This document shows positions 8,418 to 18,560 of a DNA stretch of 63,887 nt, one piece after another (position 1 is the stretch's first letter; each line of letters begins with the position of its first letter). The notes under the pieces were generated by a model, which worked only from the letters and a program-made list of their open reading frames with translations, was not told where the DNA came from and made no database searches. Origin of the DNA: an uncultured Gammaproteobacteria bacterium (GTDB lineage: Bacteria > Pseudomonadota > Gammaproteobacteria > Enterobacterales > Psychrobiaceae); assembly GCA_937139475.1 (NCBI GenBank), contig CAKZQF010000159.1, positions 1 to 63,887 of the forward strand, written 5' to 3'. A program made the position numbers and the translations under genes.

Positions 8418-8446
8418 TTGATTAGGAAACAAATCGCTGGTATGTT
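8418..8446 (+). promoter_or_regulatory. Possible sigma-70 promoter of sdaA-glyA-gcvHP
   Basis: TTGATT (8418-8423), 17-base spacer, TATGTT (8441-8446). The spacer contains the half-site AGGAAAC. Start of transcription would be about 35 bases before the sdaA start codon. Pattern-based call. Confidence 0.45.
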
Positions 8447-8487
8447 TTAAAAATGTTAACAACCTGCATATTTAGTTACAGGAAGAA

Positions 8488-9849
8488 ATGATGGCACACA
8501 GTATTTTCGACTTATTCAAAATAGGCATTGGCCCGTCGAGTTCACATACGGTCGGCCCAATGGTCGCAGGCAACCGATTTATCACGTTGCTTGAGCAACA
8601 TGACCTACTAAGCCAGGTAACCCGAGTGAACGTTTCGCTATATGGTTCACTTGCCTTAACAGGTAAAGGGCATGCGACTGACACGGCCTGTATTTTAGGT
8701 CTTATGGCGCAATCACCTGAAACAGTTAATGCGGACGACGTACCAACAATGTTAAGCACAGTGGCTCAAGAGAAAACACTCATGCTTGGGGCTACACACC
8801 CTATCGATTTCGAGTCACAGCAAAATATCATTTTTCATTTTGATAAATTTCTACCTCAGCATTCCAACGGCATGGTGATTGAAGCGTACAGCGATCAGCA
8901 ACTATTACTTAAGCAAACCTACTTTTCTGTAGGAGGTGGTTTTGTTCAATGCGAAAAAGAGCTTGGACAAAGCCAAGAGCCCAGCACGACTCTACCTTAT
9001 CCCTTCGACAGCGCAAGAGAGCTATTGGCCCATTGCGAGAAAAATGACATGCGAATTAGTGAAGTGGTATTAGCCAATGAGCACGCCTTGGGCACGCTAG
9101 ACATCACAGGAAAAGTTAATCAGCTATGGCAGGTTATGCACAAATGTATTGAACGAGGCATTACTACTGACGGGATCTTACCCGGAGAACTGAAACTAAA
9201 ACGCCGCGCCTACGATATGCATCAGCGACTGCTTAGTCTTGATCCCCAAGATCAATTCGACACGCTTGACTGGGTTAACCTTTTTGCTATGGCTGTTAAT
9301 GAAGAGAATGCCGCCGGAGGGCGCGTTGTTACGGCGCCAACTAATGGTGCTGCAGGTGTCATTCCAGCAGTTATTGCATGGTTTCTCAAATTCAAAAGTA
9401 ATGATGATGAGCGTGGCATTCGAGAGTTTATGATCACTGCCGCTGCCGTCGGTTTACTCTACAAGAAAAACGCATCCATTTCGGCAGCCGAAGTTGGTTG
9501 CCAAGGTGAGATTGGGGTTGCCTGCTCTATGGCCGCCGCAGGATTGACCGCAGCGATGGGCGGAACACCACAACAAATTGAAAACGCAGCCGAGATAGGT
9601 ATGGAACACAACCTAGGGCTTACCTGCGACCCAATCAACGGATTGGTTCAAGTCCCTTGCATCGAGCGCAACACCATGGGGGCACTAAAAGCCATTAACG
9701 CCAGTCGATTAGCAATGCAAAGCGACGGTATTCACCATGTTCATCTTGATGATGTCATCAAAACCATGCATCAGACCGGTCTGGACATGATGAGCAAATA
9801 TAAAGAAACCTCCCAAGGCGGGTTAGCAATTAATGTTATCGCCTGTTAG
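8488..9849 (+). CDS. sdaA: L-serine ammonia-lyase, iron-sulfur type
   Basis: Single-chain L-serine dehydratase of 453 residues, the length of E. coli SdaA. It deaminates L-serine to pyruvate and ammonia with a [4Fe-4S] cluster. The N-terminus contains [18 protein letters not shown]; the catalytic domain has [30 protein letters not shown] and [19 protein letters not shown], which supply the conserved cluster cysteines. ATG codons at 8488 and 8491 are both served by the AGGAAG upstream. It opens a rightward group with glyA 21 bases downstream. Its product turns serine made by glyA and the cleavage system into pyruvate. The palindrome and half-site upstream suggest control by the neighbouring HTH-cupin protein. 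Confidence 0.96.
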   Translation: MMAHSIFDLFKIGIGPSSSHTVGPMVAGNRFITLLEQHDLLSQVTRVNVSLYGSLALTGKGHATDTACILGLMAQSPETVNADDVPTMLSTVAQEKTLMLGATHPIDFESQQNIIFHFDKFLPQHSNGMVIEAYSDQQLLLKQTYFSVGGGFVQCEKELGQSQEPSTTLPYPFDSARELLAHCEKNDMRISEVVLANEHALGTLDITGKVNQLWQVMHKCIERGITTDGILPGELKLKRRAYDMHQRLLSLDPQDQFDTLDWVNLFAMAVNEENAAGGRVVTAPTNGAAGVIPAVIAWFLKFKSNDDERGIREFMITAAAVGLLYKKNASISAAEVGCQGEIGVACSMAAAGLTAAMGGTPQQIENAAEIGMEHNLGLTCDPINGLVQVPCIERNTMGALKAINASRLAMQSDGIHHVHLDDVIKTMHQTGLDMMSKYKETSQGGLAINVIAC

Positions 9850-9870
9850 GACAATAAAAGGATAAAAATA

Positions 9871-11166
9871 ATGAAAAGCACTTACGCATCTTGCGAATTA
9901 GAACACTTTTTTTCAGCTAGCGTCCCTGTTACTGACGGTGCGGTAGAAATGGCGATTGAACTTGAGCGTAGACGCCAAGAACAACAAATTGAGCTAATTG
10001 CTTCCGAAAACATTGTGTCAAAAGCCGTGATGGAAACACAAGGTACGGTTCTTACTAACAAGTACGCCGAAGGATATCCAGGACGTCGTTATTACGGTGG
10101 CTGTGAACATGTAGATTTAGTAGAAACTCTGGCAATTGACCGTGCTAAACAGATTTTTAGCGCTGAGTATGTCAACGTACAGCCGCATTCTGGCGCACAA
10201 GCTAATGGCGCAGTGATGCTAGCACTTGTCCAACCTGGCGATACCATTTTAGGTATGTCACTTGATGCTGGCGGTCATTTAACCCATGGCGCACGCCCTG
10301 CGCAATCAGGTAAATGGTTCAATGCGATTCAATATGGTGTGCGTAAAGAAGATATGCGCATTGATTATGACCAGGTATTAAGTCTTGCCAAAGAGCATAA
10401 GCCGAAAATGATTATCGCAGGTGGTAGTGCCATCCCACGCCAAATTGACTTTTCAAAGTTTCGCGAAATTGCAGATGAAGTCGGTGCATTATTAATGGTT
10501 GATATGGCACACATCGCAGGCCTGGTTGCTACAGGAAATCATCAAAATCCACTGCCGTACGCCGATATTGTTACCACCACAACACATAAGACCCTGCGTG
10601 GTCCTCGTGGCGGGCTAATCCTAACTAACCATCAAGAAATCGCCAAAAAGATCAACTCTGCAGTTTTTCCAGGCCTTCAGGGCGGTCCGCTAATGCACGT
10701 TATTGCCGCGAAAGCCGTTGCACTTGGCGAGGCCCTGGAGTCGGAGTTTAGTGTCTACATCAAAGAAGTACTTAGCAACGCTAAAGTGCTAGCCAAAACG
10801 TTGCAAGAACGTGGCTGCGACATCGTTACTGATGGCACAGATACACACCTAATGCTGGTTGATTTACGCCCTAAAGGCCTAAAAGGTAACGCCGCAGAAG
10901 AAAGTTTAGAACGTGCAGGCATTACCTGTAATAAGAACGGCATTCCGTTTGATCCAGAAAAGCCAATGGTTACTTCAGGCATTCGCTTAGGCACCCCGGC
11001 AGGTACTAGCCGCGGCTTTGGTAACGAAGAGTTTGAATTAATAGGTCACTGGATAGGCGACGTTCTCGATGGACTAGTCGCTAACCCTGAAGACAACAGC
11101 GCTGCCGAGCAAAAAGCATTAGCGCAAGTAAAAGCATTGTGCGAGAAGTTCCCACTTTATCGCTAA
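9871..11166 (+). CDS. glyA: Serine hydroxymethyltransferase
   Basis: PLP enzyme of 431 residues interconverting glycine plus methylenetetrahydrofolate with serine. Core motifs are [37 protein letters not shown], and the PLP lysine segment [15 protein letters not shown] with the lysine near residue 240. The N-terminus ([17 protein letters not shown]) is some 15-20 residues longer than the E. coli enzyme (417 residues in all), which may mark a catabolic paralogue; whether the genome holds another glyA cannot be seen here. It lies between sdaA and gcvH, so methylene-THF from glycine cleavage can be used at once to make serine for SdaA. An intercistronic hairpin separates it from gcvH. Confidence 0.94.
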   Translation: MKSTYASCELEHFFSASVPVTDGAVEMAIELERRRQEQQIELIASENIVSKAVMETQGTVLTNKYAEGYPGRRYYGGCEHVDLVETLAIDRAKQIFSAEYVNVQPHSGAQANGAVMLALVQPGDTILGMSLDAGGHLTHGARPAQSGKWFNAIQYGVRKEDMRIDYDQVLSLAKEHKPKMIIAGGSAIPRQIDFSKFREIADEVGALLMVDMAHIAGLVATGNHQNPLPYADIVTTTTHKTLRGPRGGLILTNHQEIAKKINSAVFPGLQGGPLMHVIAAKAVALGEALESEFSVYIKEVLSNAKVLAKTLQERGCDIVTDGTDTHLMLVDLRPKGLKGNAAEESLERAGITCNKNGIPFDPEKPMVTSGIRLGTPAGTSRGFGNEEFELIGHWIGDVLDGLVANPEDNSAAEQKALAQVKALCEKFPLYR

Positions 11167-11184
11167 ACATCCTGCGTCACCAAC

Positions 11185-11213
11185 GGGTCAGCTACGCCGA
11201 AGGTAGCTGGCCC
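11185..11213 (+). promoter_or_regulatory. Intercistronic hairpin between glyA and gcvH
   Basis: GGGTCAGCTAC/GTAGCTGGCCC with a 7-base loop; ten pairs are canonical and one is G-U. No T-run follows. Within an apparent operon such a stem may block exonucleases or adjust downstream expression. Confidence 0.5.
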
Positions 11214-11241
11214 CATATAACAAAAAGATTGGAGTCATATC

Positions 11242-11628
11242 ATGAGCGCAATAGAAAAAGATTATAAATTCGCCCCAAGTCACGAGTGGGTAAAAGACAA
11301 CGGTGACGGTACCGCTACCGTCGGTATTTCACAACACGCACAAAGCTTACTTGGTGATGTCGTGTTTGTAGAATTACCAGAAGAAGGGGATGAAACAACC
11401 GCAGGTGAAGGTTTTTCATTAGTTGAATCAGTTAAAGCAGCATCAGATGTTTATGCACCTGTCTCTGGCGAAGTAATCGAAATCAACGAAGAACTAGATG
11501 ATAGCCCTGAATTAGTCAATGAGTCGGCTTTTACTGAAGGTTGGATTGCAAAAATTAAACTTTCAGATCCCTCTGAGTTAGACAAGCTACTCAACTTTGA
11601 CGCTTATAACGAAGCAATAGAAGACTAA
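11242..11628 (+). CDS. gcvH: Glycine cleavage system H protein
   Basis: Lipoyl carrier of the glycine cleavage system, 128 residues, the standard length. The lipoylated lysine is K65 in [20 protein letters not shown]. The N-terminal segment [20 protein letters not shown] and the C-terminal [19 protein letters not shown] are typical. It shuttles the aminomethyl group from GcvP to GcvT and is reoxidised by dihydrolipoamide dehydrogenase, whose gene is not in this window. It is followed by gcvP after 37 bases. Confidence 0.97.
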   Translation: MSAIEKDYKFAPSHEWVKDNGDGTATVGISQHAQSLLGDVVFVELPEEGDETTAGEGFSLVESVKAASDVYAPVSGEVIEINEELDDSPELVNESAFTEGWIAKIKLSDPSELDKLLNFDAYNEAIED

Positions 11629-11665
11629 TTTTCGTATTGACATCAATAGGTTTGCTGGAGTTTTT

Positions 11666-14527
11666 ATGAGCAACAATAATAATATATTACAACAACTTGG
11701 TGATAATCTAGATTTTATCAGCCGTCATAACGGTCCTAATGCCGAGCAACGCCAGCATATGCTAAGCAGCTTAGATCTGGATTCAACGCAGCAAATGGTT
11801 GATCAAACGGTGCCAAAAAATATTCGCCTTGAGCAGCCAATGGTGCTTGCAAAGCCTCAGAGCGAAGTTGACATGCTGGCAACATTGCAAACAATGGCAG
11901 CCAAAAATCAAGTAAATCGCAGCTACATTGGGCAAGGGTACTACGACACTCACGTACCAAAAGTTATCTTGCGCAATGTATTTGAGAACCCAGGTTGGTA
12001 TACCGCTTACACACCTTATCAGCCAGAAATCTCTCAAGGCAGGCTAGAAGCACTATTAAATTATCAGCAAATGATCACCGACTTTACCGGTATGGAGCTA
12101 GCCAATGCTTCTTTATTGGATGAGGCAACGGCAGCCGCCGAAGCAATGAGCCTGTGTAAACGCGCAGGAAAAAACAAAAGTAATGTGTTTTTTGTTAGTG
12201 ATGATGTGCACCCGCAAACACTTGATGTCATTCGGACTCGCGCTCAATATTTTGCATTTGATATTGTGGTGGCGCCTTTTACTGAACTTGACCAACACGA
12301 TGTATTTGGTGCTTTATTACAATACCCAGGCACTACAGGTCAGGTTAATGACTTAGCGCCTATTATTGCGCAAGCACACACAAAGAAAACCTTAGTTGCT
12401 GTCGCAACTGACTTATTATCCCTAACCGTCCTCAAAGCGCCAGGTGAAATGGGCGCAGATGTTGTTATTGGCAGTGCACAACGTTTTGGTGTGCCTATGG
12501 GCTACGGCGGTCCACATGCTGCATTCATGGCCACCAGCGAGAAATACAAGCGTACTATTCCTGGTCGTGTCATTGGTGTTTCAATCGACTCCAAAGGGAA
12601 GCCAGCACTGCGTATGGCAATGCAAACGCGTGAGCAGCATATTCGCCGTGAAAAAGCCAACTCAAACATTTGTACTGCGCAAGCTTTGTTAGCCAATATG
12701 GCCTCGTTCTTTGCGGTTTACCATGGTCCAGAGGGGTTAAGAAAGATTGGGCGTCGAGTTAATCGTTTAACCTCCGTCCTGGCTGCTGGCCTGGCAAGCG
12801 CTGGGATCAAACTAGCTCATCAATCGTTTTTTGATACCATCACATTGCAAACCGGCGAACAGACGGACGCAATCTATCAACGTGCATTAGCGAGTAACCT
12901 CAATTTACGTTTACTGCCAAACCAACTTGGTATTAGCTTAGATGAAACAACGACAGCAGCGGATGTTGAAGCATTATGGTTAGCCATTATTGAACAACCC
13001 CTGCGAGTTACGGATATCGAACAATCATTAGCTGAAGAGTTTAGCAATATCCCAACGCAATGCCGTCGTACCAGCGAATACCTGACGCACCCGGTGTTTA
13101 ATCGCTATCATAGCGAAACACGGATGTTACGCTACTTGAAGAGCTTAGAAAACAAAGACTTTTCATTAACGCATGGCATGATCCCATTAGGCTCTTGCAC
13201 CATGAAACTTAATGCCACGGCGCAAATGATCCCCGTTACCTGGCCTGAGTTTTCGCAAATGCATCCGTTTGCCCCAAGCGATCAGTGTCAAGGTTATCAG
13301 GCACTCGCCGATAGCTTTAGCGAAATGCTATGTAGTGTAACCGGATACGATGCTTTCTCATTGCAACCAAATTCTGGTGCCCAAGGGGAATACGCAGGGC
13401 TTATCGCTATTCAACGCTACCATGCATCGCGCGGTGAAAGTCATCGTAATATCTGTCTAATTCCTAGCTCTGCACATGGTACTAACCCAGCGAGTGCGGC
13501 AATGGTTTCAATGCGTATCGTGATTGTTGCATGTGATGAGCAGGGCAACGTCGATATGGATGACTTGGCAACGAAAATTGAGGTTCATCGCGACAACCTT
13601 TCAGCCATTATGATCACCTATCCATCAACACACGGTGTTTATGAAGAAAGCATCAAAGAGATTTGTGAACGCATTCATGACGCAGGCGGTCAGGTCTATT
13701 TAGATGGCGCCAATATGAATGCTCAAGTTGGCTTAACATCTCCGGGCTTTATTGGCTCTGATGTTTCACACTTAAACTTGCACAAAACATTTTGTATTCC
13801 ACACGGTGGCGGCGGTCCGGGCATGGGGCCAATAGGTGTCAAATCACACTTAGCTGAATTTTTGCCCGGTCACGGCATTAACAACACATCAGGTGCAGTT
13901 TCTGCCACAGCCTTAGGTAGTGCATCGATCTTACCTATCTCTTGGGCGTATATCGCATTAATGGGCGAACAAGGATTAAAAGAAGCGACCGAACTCGCCA
14001 TCCTAAATGCTAACTACATAATGGAAAAACTCAGTCCACATTACCCGGTATTATTCCGCGGTAAAGAAGGACGAGTAGCTCACGAATGTATTATCGACCT
14101 GCGTCCATTAAAGGAGTCGTCTGGTATTAGTGAAGAAGATGTAGCCAAACGCTTAATGGATTTCGGTTTCCACGCACCAACAATGTCATTTCCAGTTGCT
14201 GGCACATTAATGATTGAACCAACTGAAAGTGAATCACTTGAAGAGCTCGATAAGTTTATTGACGCTATGGTAACTATTCGCCACGAAATAGCCAAAGTTG
14301 AAGATGGCACGTGGTCTCTGACAGATAATCCATTAGTCAATGCACCACATACATTGGGCGATTTAACCGATGATGATTGGCCCCGTGCGTATTCGCGCAT
14401 GACCGCTTGTTACCCGAGCAGTTGTCCAACGCAACCAAAGTTTTGGCCCACTACAAATCGTATCGATAACGTGTATGGCGATCGCAACTTAGTGTGCAGT
14501 TGTCCACCAATTGAAAGCTATCAATAA
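11666..14527 (+). CDS. gcvP: Glycine dehydrogenase (decarboxylating), P protein
   Basis: PLP-dependent P protein, 953 residues, a single-chain fusion of the two homologous halves as in E. coli (957). It decarboxylates glycine and loads the aminomethyl group on GcvH. The first half contains [22 protein letters not shown] and the glycine-rich [13 protein letters not shown]; the second half contains [21 protein letters not shown] and the PLP lysine segment [19 protein letters not shown] with K near 707. It is the last gene of the rightward arm; a hairpin at 14546-14580 lies just after the stop. Confidence 0.97.
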   Translation: MSNNNNILQQLGDNLDFISRHNGPNAEQRQHMLSSLDLDSTQQMVDQTVPKNIRLEQPMVLAKPQSEVDMLATLQTMAAKNQVNRSYIGQGYYDTHVPKVILRNVFENPGWYTAYTPYQPEISQGRLEALLNYQQMITDFTGMELANASLLDEATAAAEAMSLCKRAGKNKSNVFFVSDDVHPQTLDVIRTRAQYFAFDIVVAPFTELDQHDVFGALLQYPGTTGQVNDLAPIIAQAHTKKTLVAVATDLLSLTVLKAPGEMGADVVIGSAQRFGVPMGYGGPHAAFMATSEKYKRTIPGRVIGVSIDSKGKPALRMAMQTREQHIRREKANSNICTAQALLANMASFFAVYHGPEGLRKIGRRVNRLTSVLAAGLASAGIKLAHQSFFDTITLQTGEQTDAIYQRALASNLNLRLLPNQLGISLDETTTAADVEALWLAIIEQPLRVTDIEQSLAEEFSNIPTQCRRTSEYLTHPVFNRYHSETRMLRYLKSLENKDFSLTHGMIPLGSCTMKLNATAQMIPVTWPEFSQMHPFAPSDQCQGYQALADSFSEMLCSVTGYDAFSLQPNSGAQGEYAGLIAIQRYHASRGESHRNICLIPSSAHGTNPASAAMVSMRIVIVACDEQGNVDMDDLATKIEVHRDNLSAIMITYPSTHGVYEESIKEICERIHDAGGQVYLDGANMNAQVGLTSPGFIGSDVSHLNLHKTFCIPHGGGGPGMGPIGVKSHLAEFLPGHGINNTSGAVSATALGSASILPISWAYIALMGEQGLKEATELAILNANYIMEKLSPHYPVLFRGKEGRVAHECIIDLRPLKESSGISEEDVAKRLMDFGFHAPTMSFPVAGTLMIEPTESESLEELDKFIDAMVTIRHEIAKVEDGTWSLTDNPLVNAPHTLGDLTDDDWPRAYSRMTACYPSSCPTQPKFWPTTNRIDNVYGDRNLVCSCPPIESYQ

Positions 14528-14545
14528 CCCCTAACTTTAACCCCT

Positions 14546-14580
14546 GAGAATGCCTTTTGCCTTAACAGGTAGGCATTCTC
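14546..14580 (+). terminator. Hairpin after gcvP
   Basis: GAGAATGCC/GGCATTCTC stem (14546-14554 and 14572-14580) some 20 bases beyond the gcvP stop, without a clear T-run (TCATCC follows). Probable end or partial end of the sdaA-gcvP transcript before the porin gene. Confidence 0.55.
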
Positions 14581-14607
14581 TCATCCAAAAAGTAACAAGG
14601 AACTAGT

Positions 14608-15666
14608 ATGAAAAACCTAAAAATAAAAGCAGCATTACTTCCTTTAGCAGTTGTACTACCGACCTTTGCCGCTACCGCTCAAGAGGGTGTGTCAAAAGAA
14701 GATTTACACAAGCAACTTAGTCAGATCCAAGCACGTTTAGCCCAGCTAGAAGAGGCCAAATCAGCCCCAGCAAGCAATAACACCAAAATCAATTTTTATG
14801 GCACCTTGCGCCCAACCTTTGGCTTAACAAGCACTGACAGTGAAGACAGCTGGGACGTAGGCGATGCATTATCCCGTATCGGTGTTGCGGCCGAGCACAA
14901 ACTTAGCAACGGTATGACAGCCTTCGCCAAAGGTGAGTTTAAAGTACAAATCCAAGGTGACGCTCACTTTGGTGATGCACGTAAAGCTTATGTCGGTATT
15001 AAAGGGGATTTTGGTCGCGTGGCCATTGGTAAGCAGTCAACGACACAATATTCTATTATTGCCGATCCAGTTGATATTTTTAATCGTGCATCAACCCCGC
15101 TAGCTTACGATGACGCAAGCCCATTCCGTCAACAACAACTCGTTTCATACAGCAAGCAACTAGGCAACCTATCCTTCAGCGCTATGGGCCAGTTTAATAG
15201 TGACACTGAAAATGAAGGCAGCGATTTATTTAACACCGGTGTTAAATATCAAGGTGATGGTTTCACATTAGGCGCAGCTTACTTAAGCAAAGACTTTAAA
15301 GGCTTTGATGAACAAGCCTTTGGCATTTCCGGTTCAAAAAGCTTAGGAGACCTATACATTGCGGCCTCTTATCAAGACATCGACCGCGGTGGTAATGGTC
15401 AAGACCGTTCAACCCTTGATGTGGTCGGTGCTTACCAGATTAATGAAAGCTATAAATTTAAAGCAGGTTATTCTAAGTTCTCTGACGATCTGGACATTTC
15501 GTTAAGTAATGAAGTCACTCGCGTAAATACGACATTGGAGTGGCACGGTAGCCCTGACTATTACTTATTTGTGGAGTATCAAAACAATAACTTTGCTAAC
15601 GGTAGCGCACGAGATAGCGACCAATTCATGGTCGGCATGCGTTATAACTTCGATTACAAGTTCTAA
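14608..15666 (+). CDS. Gram-negative porin
   Basis: Outer-membrane beta-barrel of 352 residues. A signal peptide (about residues 1-24, cut near TFAATAQ) is followed by a short amphipathic helix EDLHKQLSQIQARLAQLEE and then alternating beta strands with KINFYGTLRPTFG as first strand and RYNFDYKF as the last, ending in the terminal Phe required for barrel assembly. This pattern is that of trimeric general porins (OmpU/OmpC-like) of marine gammaproteobacteria. The N-terminal helix is a feature often seen in these porins. It has its own terminator. A role in letting glycine or serine through is possible from location but is not shown. Confidence 0.9.
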   Translation: MKNLKIKAALLPLAVVLPTFAATAQEGVSKEDLHKQLSQIQARLAQLEEAKSAPASNNTKINFYGTLRPTFGLTSTDSEDSWDVGDALSRIGVAAEHKLSNGMTAFAKGEFKVQIQGDAHFGDARKAYVGIKGDFGRVAIGKQSTTQYSIIADPVDIFNRASTPLAYDDASPFRQQQLVSYSKQLGNLSFSAMGQFNSDTENEGSDLFNTGVKYQGDGFTLGAAYLSKDFKGFDEQAFGISGSKSLGDLYIAASYQDIDRGGNGQDRSTLDVVGAYQINESYKFKAGYSKFSDDLDISLSNEVTRVNTTLEWHGSPDYYLFVEYQNNNFANGSARDSDQFMVGMRYNFDYKF

Positions 15667-15690
15667 CCCCCCTTAGATAAGAACACTGAA

Positions 15691-15725
15691 AAGCCTAAAC
15701 AGCTCGATGTTTAGGCTTTTTTATT
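15691..15725 (+). terminator. Intrinsic terminator of the porin gene
   Basis: Stem AAGCCTAAAC/GTTTAGGCTT with an 8-base loop and a following TTTTATT run, about 25 bases after the porin stop. Confidence 0.85.
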
Positions 15726-15820
15726 ATCAATTAGCCTAATCTATTATTGCCAAAGCCGCTGCGCTGCGATAGCGTAACTGTTCAGCCAATGCTGAGGATA
15801 AAAATTAAAGGAAAATAGCA

Positions 15821-16876
15821 ATGTATTACCAAACTGACGACGTCAACATAGATCAAATAAAAGAGTTACTGCCACCAGTGGCGCTACTTGAGCGATTTCC
15901 ACTGAGCCAAACGGCTTCAAAAACCGTATTTGATGCTCGTCAGGCGACTCATAACATCCTTACTGGTAAAGATGACCGTTTATTAGTGGTTATCGGCCCT
16001 TGCTCGATTCATGACCCTAAAGCCGCATTAGAATATGCCAAGCGCCTAGCTAAACTACGTAGTGAGCTGAGCAACGACTTAGAAGTTGTAATGCGCGTTT
16101 ACTTTGAAAAGCCACGTACGACGGTTGGCTGGAAAGGCATGATTAACGACCCTTACATGGACAACAGCTGCAAACTCAATGACGGCTTGCGCTTGGCTCG
16201 TGAACTACTACTTAACGTCAACGAGCTTGGCTTACCGACAGCTGGTGAATTCTTAGATATGATCACCCCGCAATATTACGGCGATCTAATGAGCTGGGGC
16301 GCAATAGGGGCTCGTACTACTGAATCACAAGTTCACCGTGAGTTAGCATCAGGTATGTCATGTCCGATCGGATTTAAAAATGGCACAGACGGCACCATTA
16401 AGGTTGCCATTGATGCCATTGGCGCCGCAAGTGCACCACACAACTTCTTATCGGTAACCAAATACGGCCATTCGGCGATAGTACAAACAGCTGGTAACGA
16501 AGATTGTCATATTATTTTACGTGGTGGTAAAGAGCCTAACTACTCAAAAGAGCATGTTTCATCAGTAAATGAGCAACTAACTTTGGCCAAATTGCCAAAT
16601 AATATAATGATCGATTTTAGCCACGCCAACAGCTCAAAACAGTTTAAACGCCAGTTAGATGTATCTACTGACGTCAGCGAGCAAATGGCTGCGGGTGACA
16701 AGTCTATCTTCGGTGTGATGATTGAAAGTCACCTTGTTGAAGGACGTCAGGATATAGTTGACGGCGGTGCAGCTGTGTATGGCCAAAGTGTTACTGATGC
16801 ATGTATCGGCTGGGATGATACTGAAATGGTATTACGCCAGCTTGCCGATGCGGTGAAAGCACGCCGTAGCGCTTAA
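15821..16876 (+). CDS. aroG: 3-deoxy-7-phosphoheptulonate synthase (DAHP synthase), AroG type
   Basis: First enzyme of the shikimate pathway: condenses phosphoenolpyruvate and erythrose 4-phosphate to DAHP. The 351 residues resemble E. coli AroG along the whole length, including IKELLPPVALLERFP at the N-terminus, VIGPCSIHD, VYFEKPRTTVGWKG, GARTTESQVHRELASG, FKNGTDG and ESHLVEG. The N-terminal ELLPPVALLE segment belongs to the allosteric part; the closer match to AroG than AroF or AroH suggests phenylalanine sensitivity, but that is inference. No TyrR box was recognised upstream. Monocistronic by context. Confidence 0.93.
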   Translation: MYYQTDDVNIDQIKELLPPVALLERFPLSQTASKTVFDARQATHNILTGKDDRLLVVIGPCSIHDPKAALEYAKRLAKLRSELSNDLEVVMRVYFEKPRTTVGWKGMINDPYMDNSCKLNDGLRLARELLLNVNELGLPTAGEFLDMITPQYYGDLMSWGAIGARTTESQVHRELASGMSCPIGFKNGTDGTIKVAIDAIGAASAPHNFLSVTKYGHSAIVQTAGNEDCHIILRGGKEPNYSKEHVSSVNEQLTLAKLPNNIMIDFSHANSSKQFKRQLDVSTDVSEQMAAGDKSIFGVMIESHLVEGRQDIVDGGAAVYGQSVTDACIGWDDTEMVLRQLADAVKARRSA

Positions 16877-16888
16877 CCTGCCTAAATG

Positions 16889-16911
16889 TGATGGCTCACC
16901 CTGGGCCATCA
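16889..16911 (+). terminator. Hairpin after aroG
   Basis: TGATGGC/GCCATCA stem with a 9-base loop beginning 13 bases after the aroG stop; followed by TAAACAAATC, so only a weak terminator by sequence. Confidence 0.45.
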
Positions 16912-17013
16912 TAAACAAATCTCTTATACAGCCACATAATTAATGCACTTGGTATTACTCACCAACATAACTGTGATAAAATTCCCCCGTCTTTTGTCAC
17001 CAAGCTCACTATC

Positions 17014-17913
17014 ATGTCACAACAAAATCAAACCTCAGGCATCCGCGTTAACAAATACTTAAGCGAAGTAGGCTATTGCTCGCGTCGCGAAGCAGATAAA
17101 TACATTGATTTAGGCATTATTACCATCAATGGCGAGAAGGTTGTCATGGGCATGAAAGTACAGCCTGGGGATGAAGTGCGTGTTAGCGGTAAGCTCGTTG
17201 GTAGTAAGTCAAAAGCAGTTTACCTTGCGCTAAATAAGCCCCAGGGCATCACCTGTACTACAGACCAACACATTGATGGTAACATCGTTGATTTCGTTAA
17301 TTTTCCTGAGCGTATCTTCCCGATTGGCCGTTTAGACAAACCTTCAGAGGGGCTAATCTTAATGACCAATGATGGTGACATCGTCAATAAAATCCTGCGT
17401 GCCGGTAATAACCACGAAAAAGAGTATGTGGTCACAGTCGACAAAAACATCGATAGCCGCTTTATCGCAGGCATGAGCAATGGTGTCCCGATTCTCGATA
17501 CCATTACTAACAAATGTAAAGTTGAACAAACCGGACCGCGCAGTTTTAACATCATCCTGACGCAGGGATTAAACCGCCAAATTCGCCGTATGTGCGAACA
17601 TTTTGGTTTTCGCGTACGCAAGCTAAAACGCATGCGTATCATGAACATCAGCGTTGATAATATTGCGACGGGCCAATGGCGTCACCTAACCAAGTCTGAA
17701 ATGCGCGAGCTAAATCATTTAATCGCCGATTCAAAGAAAACCGCTGAATGTAGCGATGCTAAACCCAAGCAAGCAAAGGCTAGCCCATACGAGCAACGCA
17801 AAAAGTCATTTTCAAATAAACGAGCCGGCGATAAACGCAGCCGCTCAGATGGTTCTAGCAAGCGCACGCCTAAAAAAGAGAAATACGCTTACACGCCAAA
17901 GAAGAAAAACTAG
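17014..17913 (+). CDS. rluF: 23S rRNA pseudouridine(2604) synthase RluF
   Basis: RNA pseudouridine synthase of the RsuA family, 299 residues. An S4 RNA-binding domain occupies about residues 10-60 (RVNKYLSEVGYCSRREADKY), and the catalytic domain has GRLDKPSEGLILMTNDGD with the catalytic Asp at 108. The sequence TQGLNRQIRRMCEHFGFRV is nearly the same as in E. coli RluF, which modifies U2604 of 23S rRNA. The C-terminal 60 residues are a Lys/Arg/Ser-rich tail, as in RluF. Convergent with the LysE gene. Confidence 0.93.
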   Translation: MSQQNQTSGIRVNKYLSEVGYCSRREADKYIDLGIITINGEKVVMGMKVQPGDEVRVSGKLVGSKSKAVYLALNKPQGITCTTDQHIDGNIVDFVNFPERIFPIGRLDKPSEGLILMTNDGDIVNKILRAGNNHEKEYVVTVDKNIDSRFIAGMSNGVPILDTITNKCKVEQTGPRSFNIILTQGLNRQIRRMCEHFGFRVRKLKRMRIMNISVDNIATGQWRHLTKSEMRELNHLIADSKKTAECSDAKPKQAKASPYEQRKKSFSNKRAGDKRSRSDGSSKRTPKKEKYAYTPKKKN

Positions 17914-17930
17914 TCAGTCTCCCCTTTTTG

Positions 17931-18557
17931 TTACCATAACAAAGTCAGCGCAAGGCTAATAAAGATGACGCCACTAAAACGGTCAAGCCATTGCTGAGCA
18001 CTGGGGTGGTGGCGAAAATAGCCAGCTATCTTATCGCCAAAATGCACGTAGCTTAAATCAATTGGCAAGGCGAATATTGGGTAGAGCAACCCGAATATCA
18101 TCATTTGTATCGCGTGAGATGTTTCTAAAGAAGCATCAACAAACTGTGGGATAAACGCGATAAAGAACAGCGCAACCTTCGGGTTTAAAACTTCGGTGAG
18201 CACTGCCTGATAAAATATATGCTTGTTCTTTTTATCAACAACAACGGGCTCGGCTACTGTTGGCTCAGCAAGGCTATCTTTAATTGCCATAATCCCTAAG
18301 TAAACAAGGTAAGCAGCACCTAAATAAAGCACTACTTGATAGGCCTGAGGCGATGTTTTTAGTATCGCCGATAGGCCCAGCACCGCCAAAATGGTATGGA
18401 CCACACCTGCCGTTGCAAAGCCTGCGGCGCTTGCCACCCCCGCAGATTTACCTTTAGCAAAGGTTTGCGCCATCAAAAATGCATTGGATGGCCCCGGGCT
18501 TATCGCCAAAATAAGGCTAATGGTAAAAAACGAGATAAGCGATTCAATACTAATCAT
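17931..18557 (-). CDS. LysE/RhtB family amino-acid exporter
   Basis: Inner-membrane protein of 208 residues with six predicted hydrophobic segments. The N-terminal signature SLILAISPGPSNAFLMAQTF and later LTEVLNPKVALFFIAFIPQFVD mark the LysE/RhtB translocators, which export amino acids such as lysine, homoserine or threonine; the substrate cannot be told from sequence. Its ATG lies three bases after the stop of the upstream FAD-dependent dehydrogenase gene, so the two are co-transcribed. Confidence 0.9.
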   Translation of the reverse strand: MISIESLISFFTISLILAISPGPSNAFLMAQTFAKGKSAGVASAAGFATAGVVHTILAVLGLSAILKTSPQAYQVVLYLGAAYLVYLGIMAIKDSLAEPTVAEPVVVDKKNKHIFYQAVLTEVLNPKVALFFIAFIPQFVDASLETSHAIQMMIFGLLYPIFALPIDLSYVHFGDKIAGYFRHHPSAQQWLDRFSGVIFISLALTLLW

Positions 18558-18560
18558 CGG

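Noticed and set aside
4595..11241. Glycine riboswitch for gcvT, the symporter or gcvH
   Set aside because: The conserved glycine aptamer core was not found in any leader here; a protein regulator with paired palindromes explains the control better.
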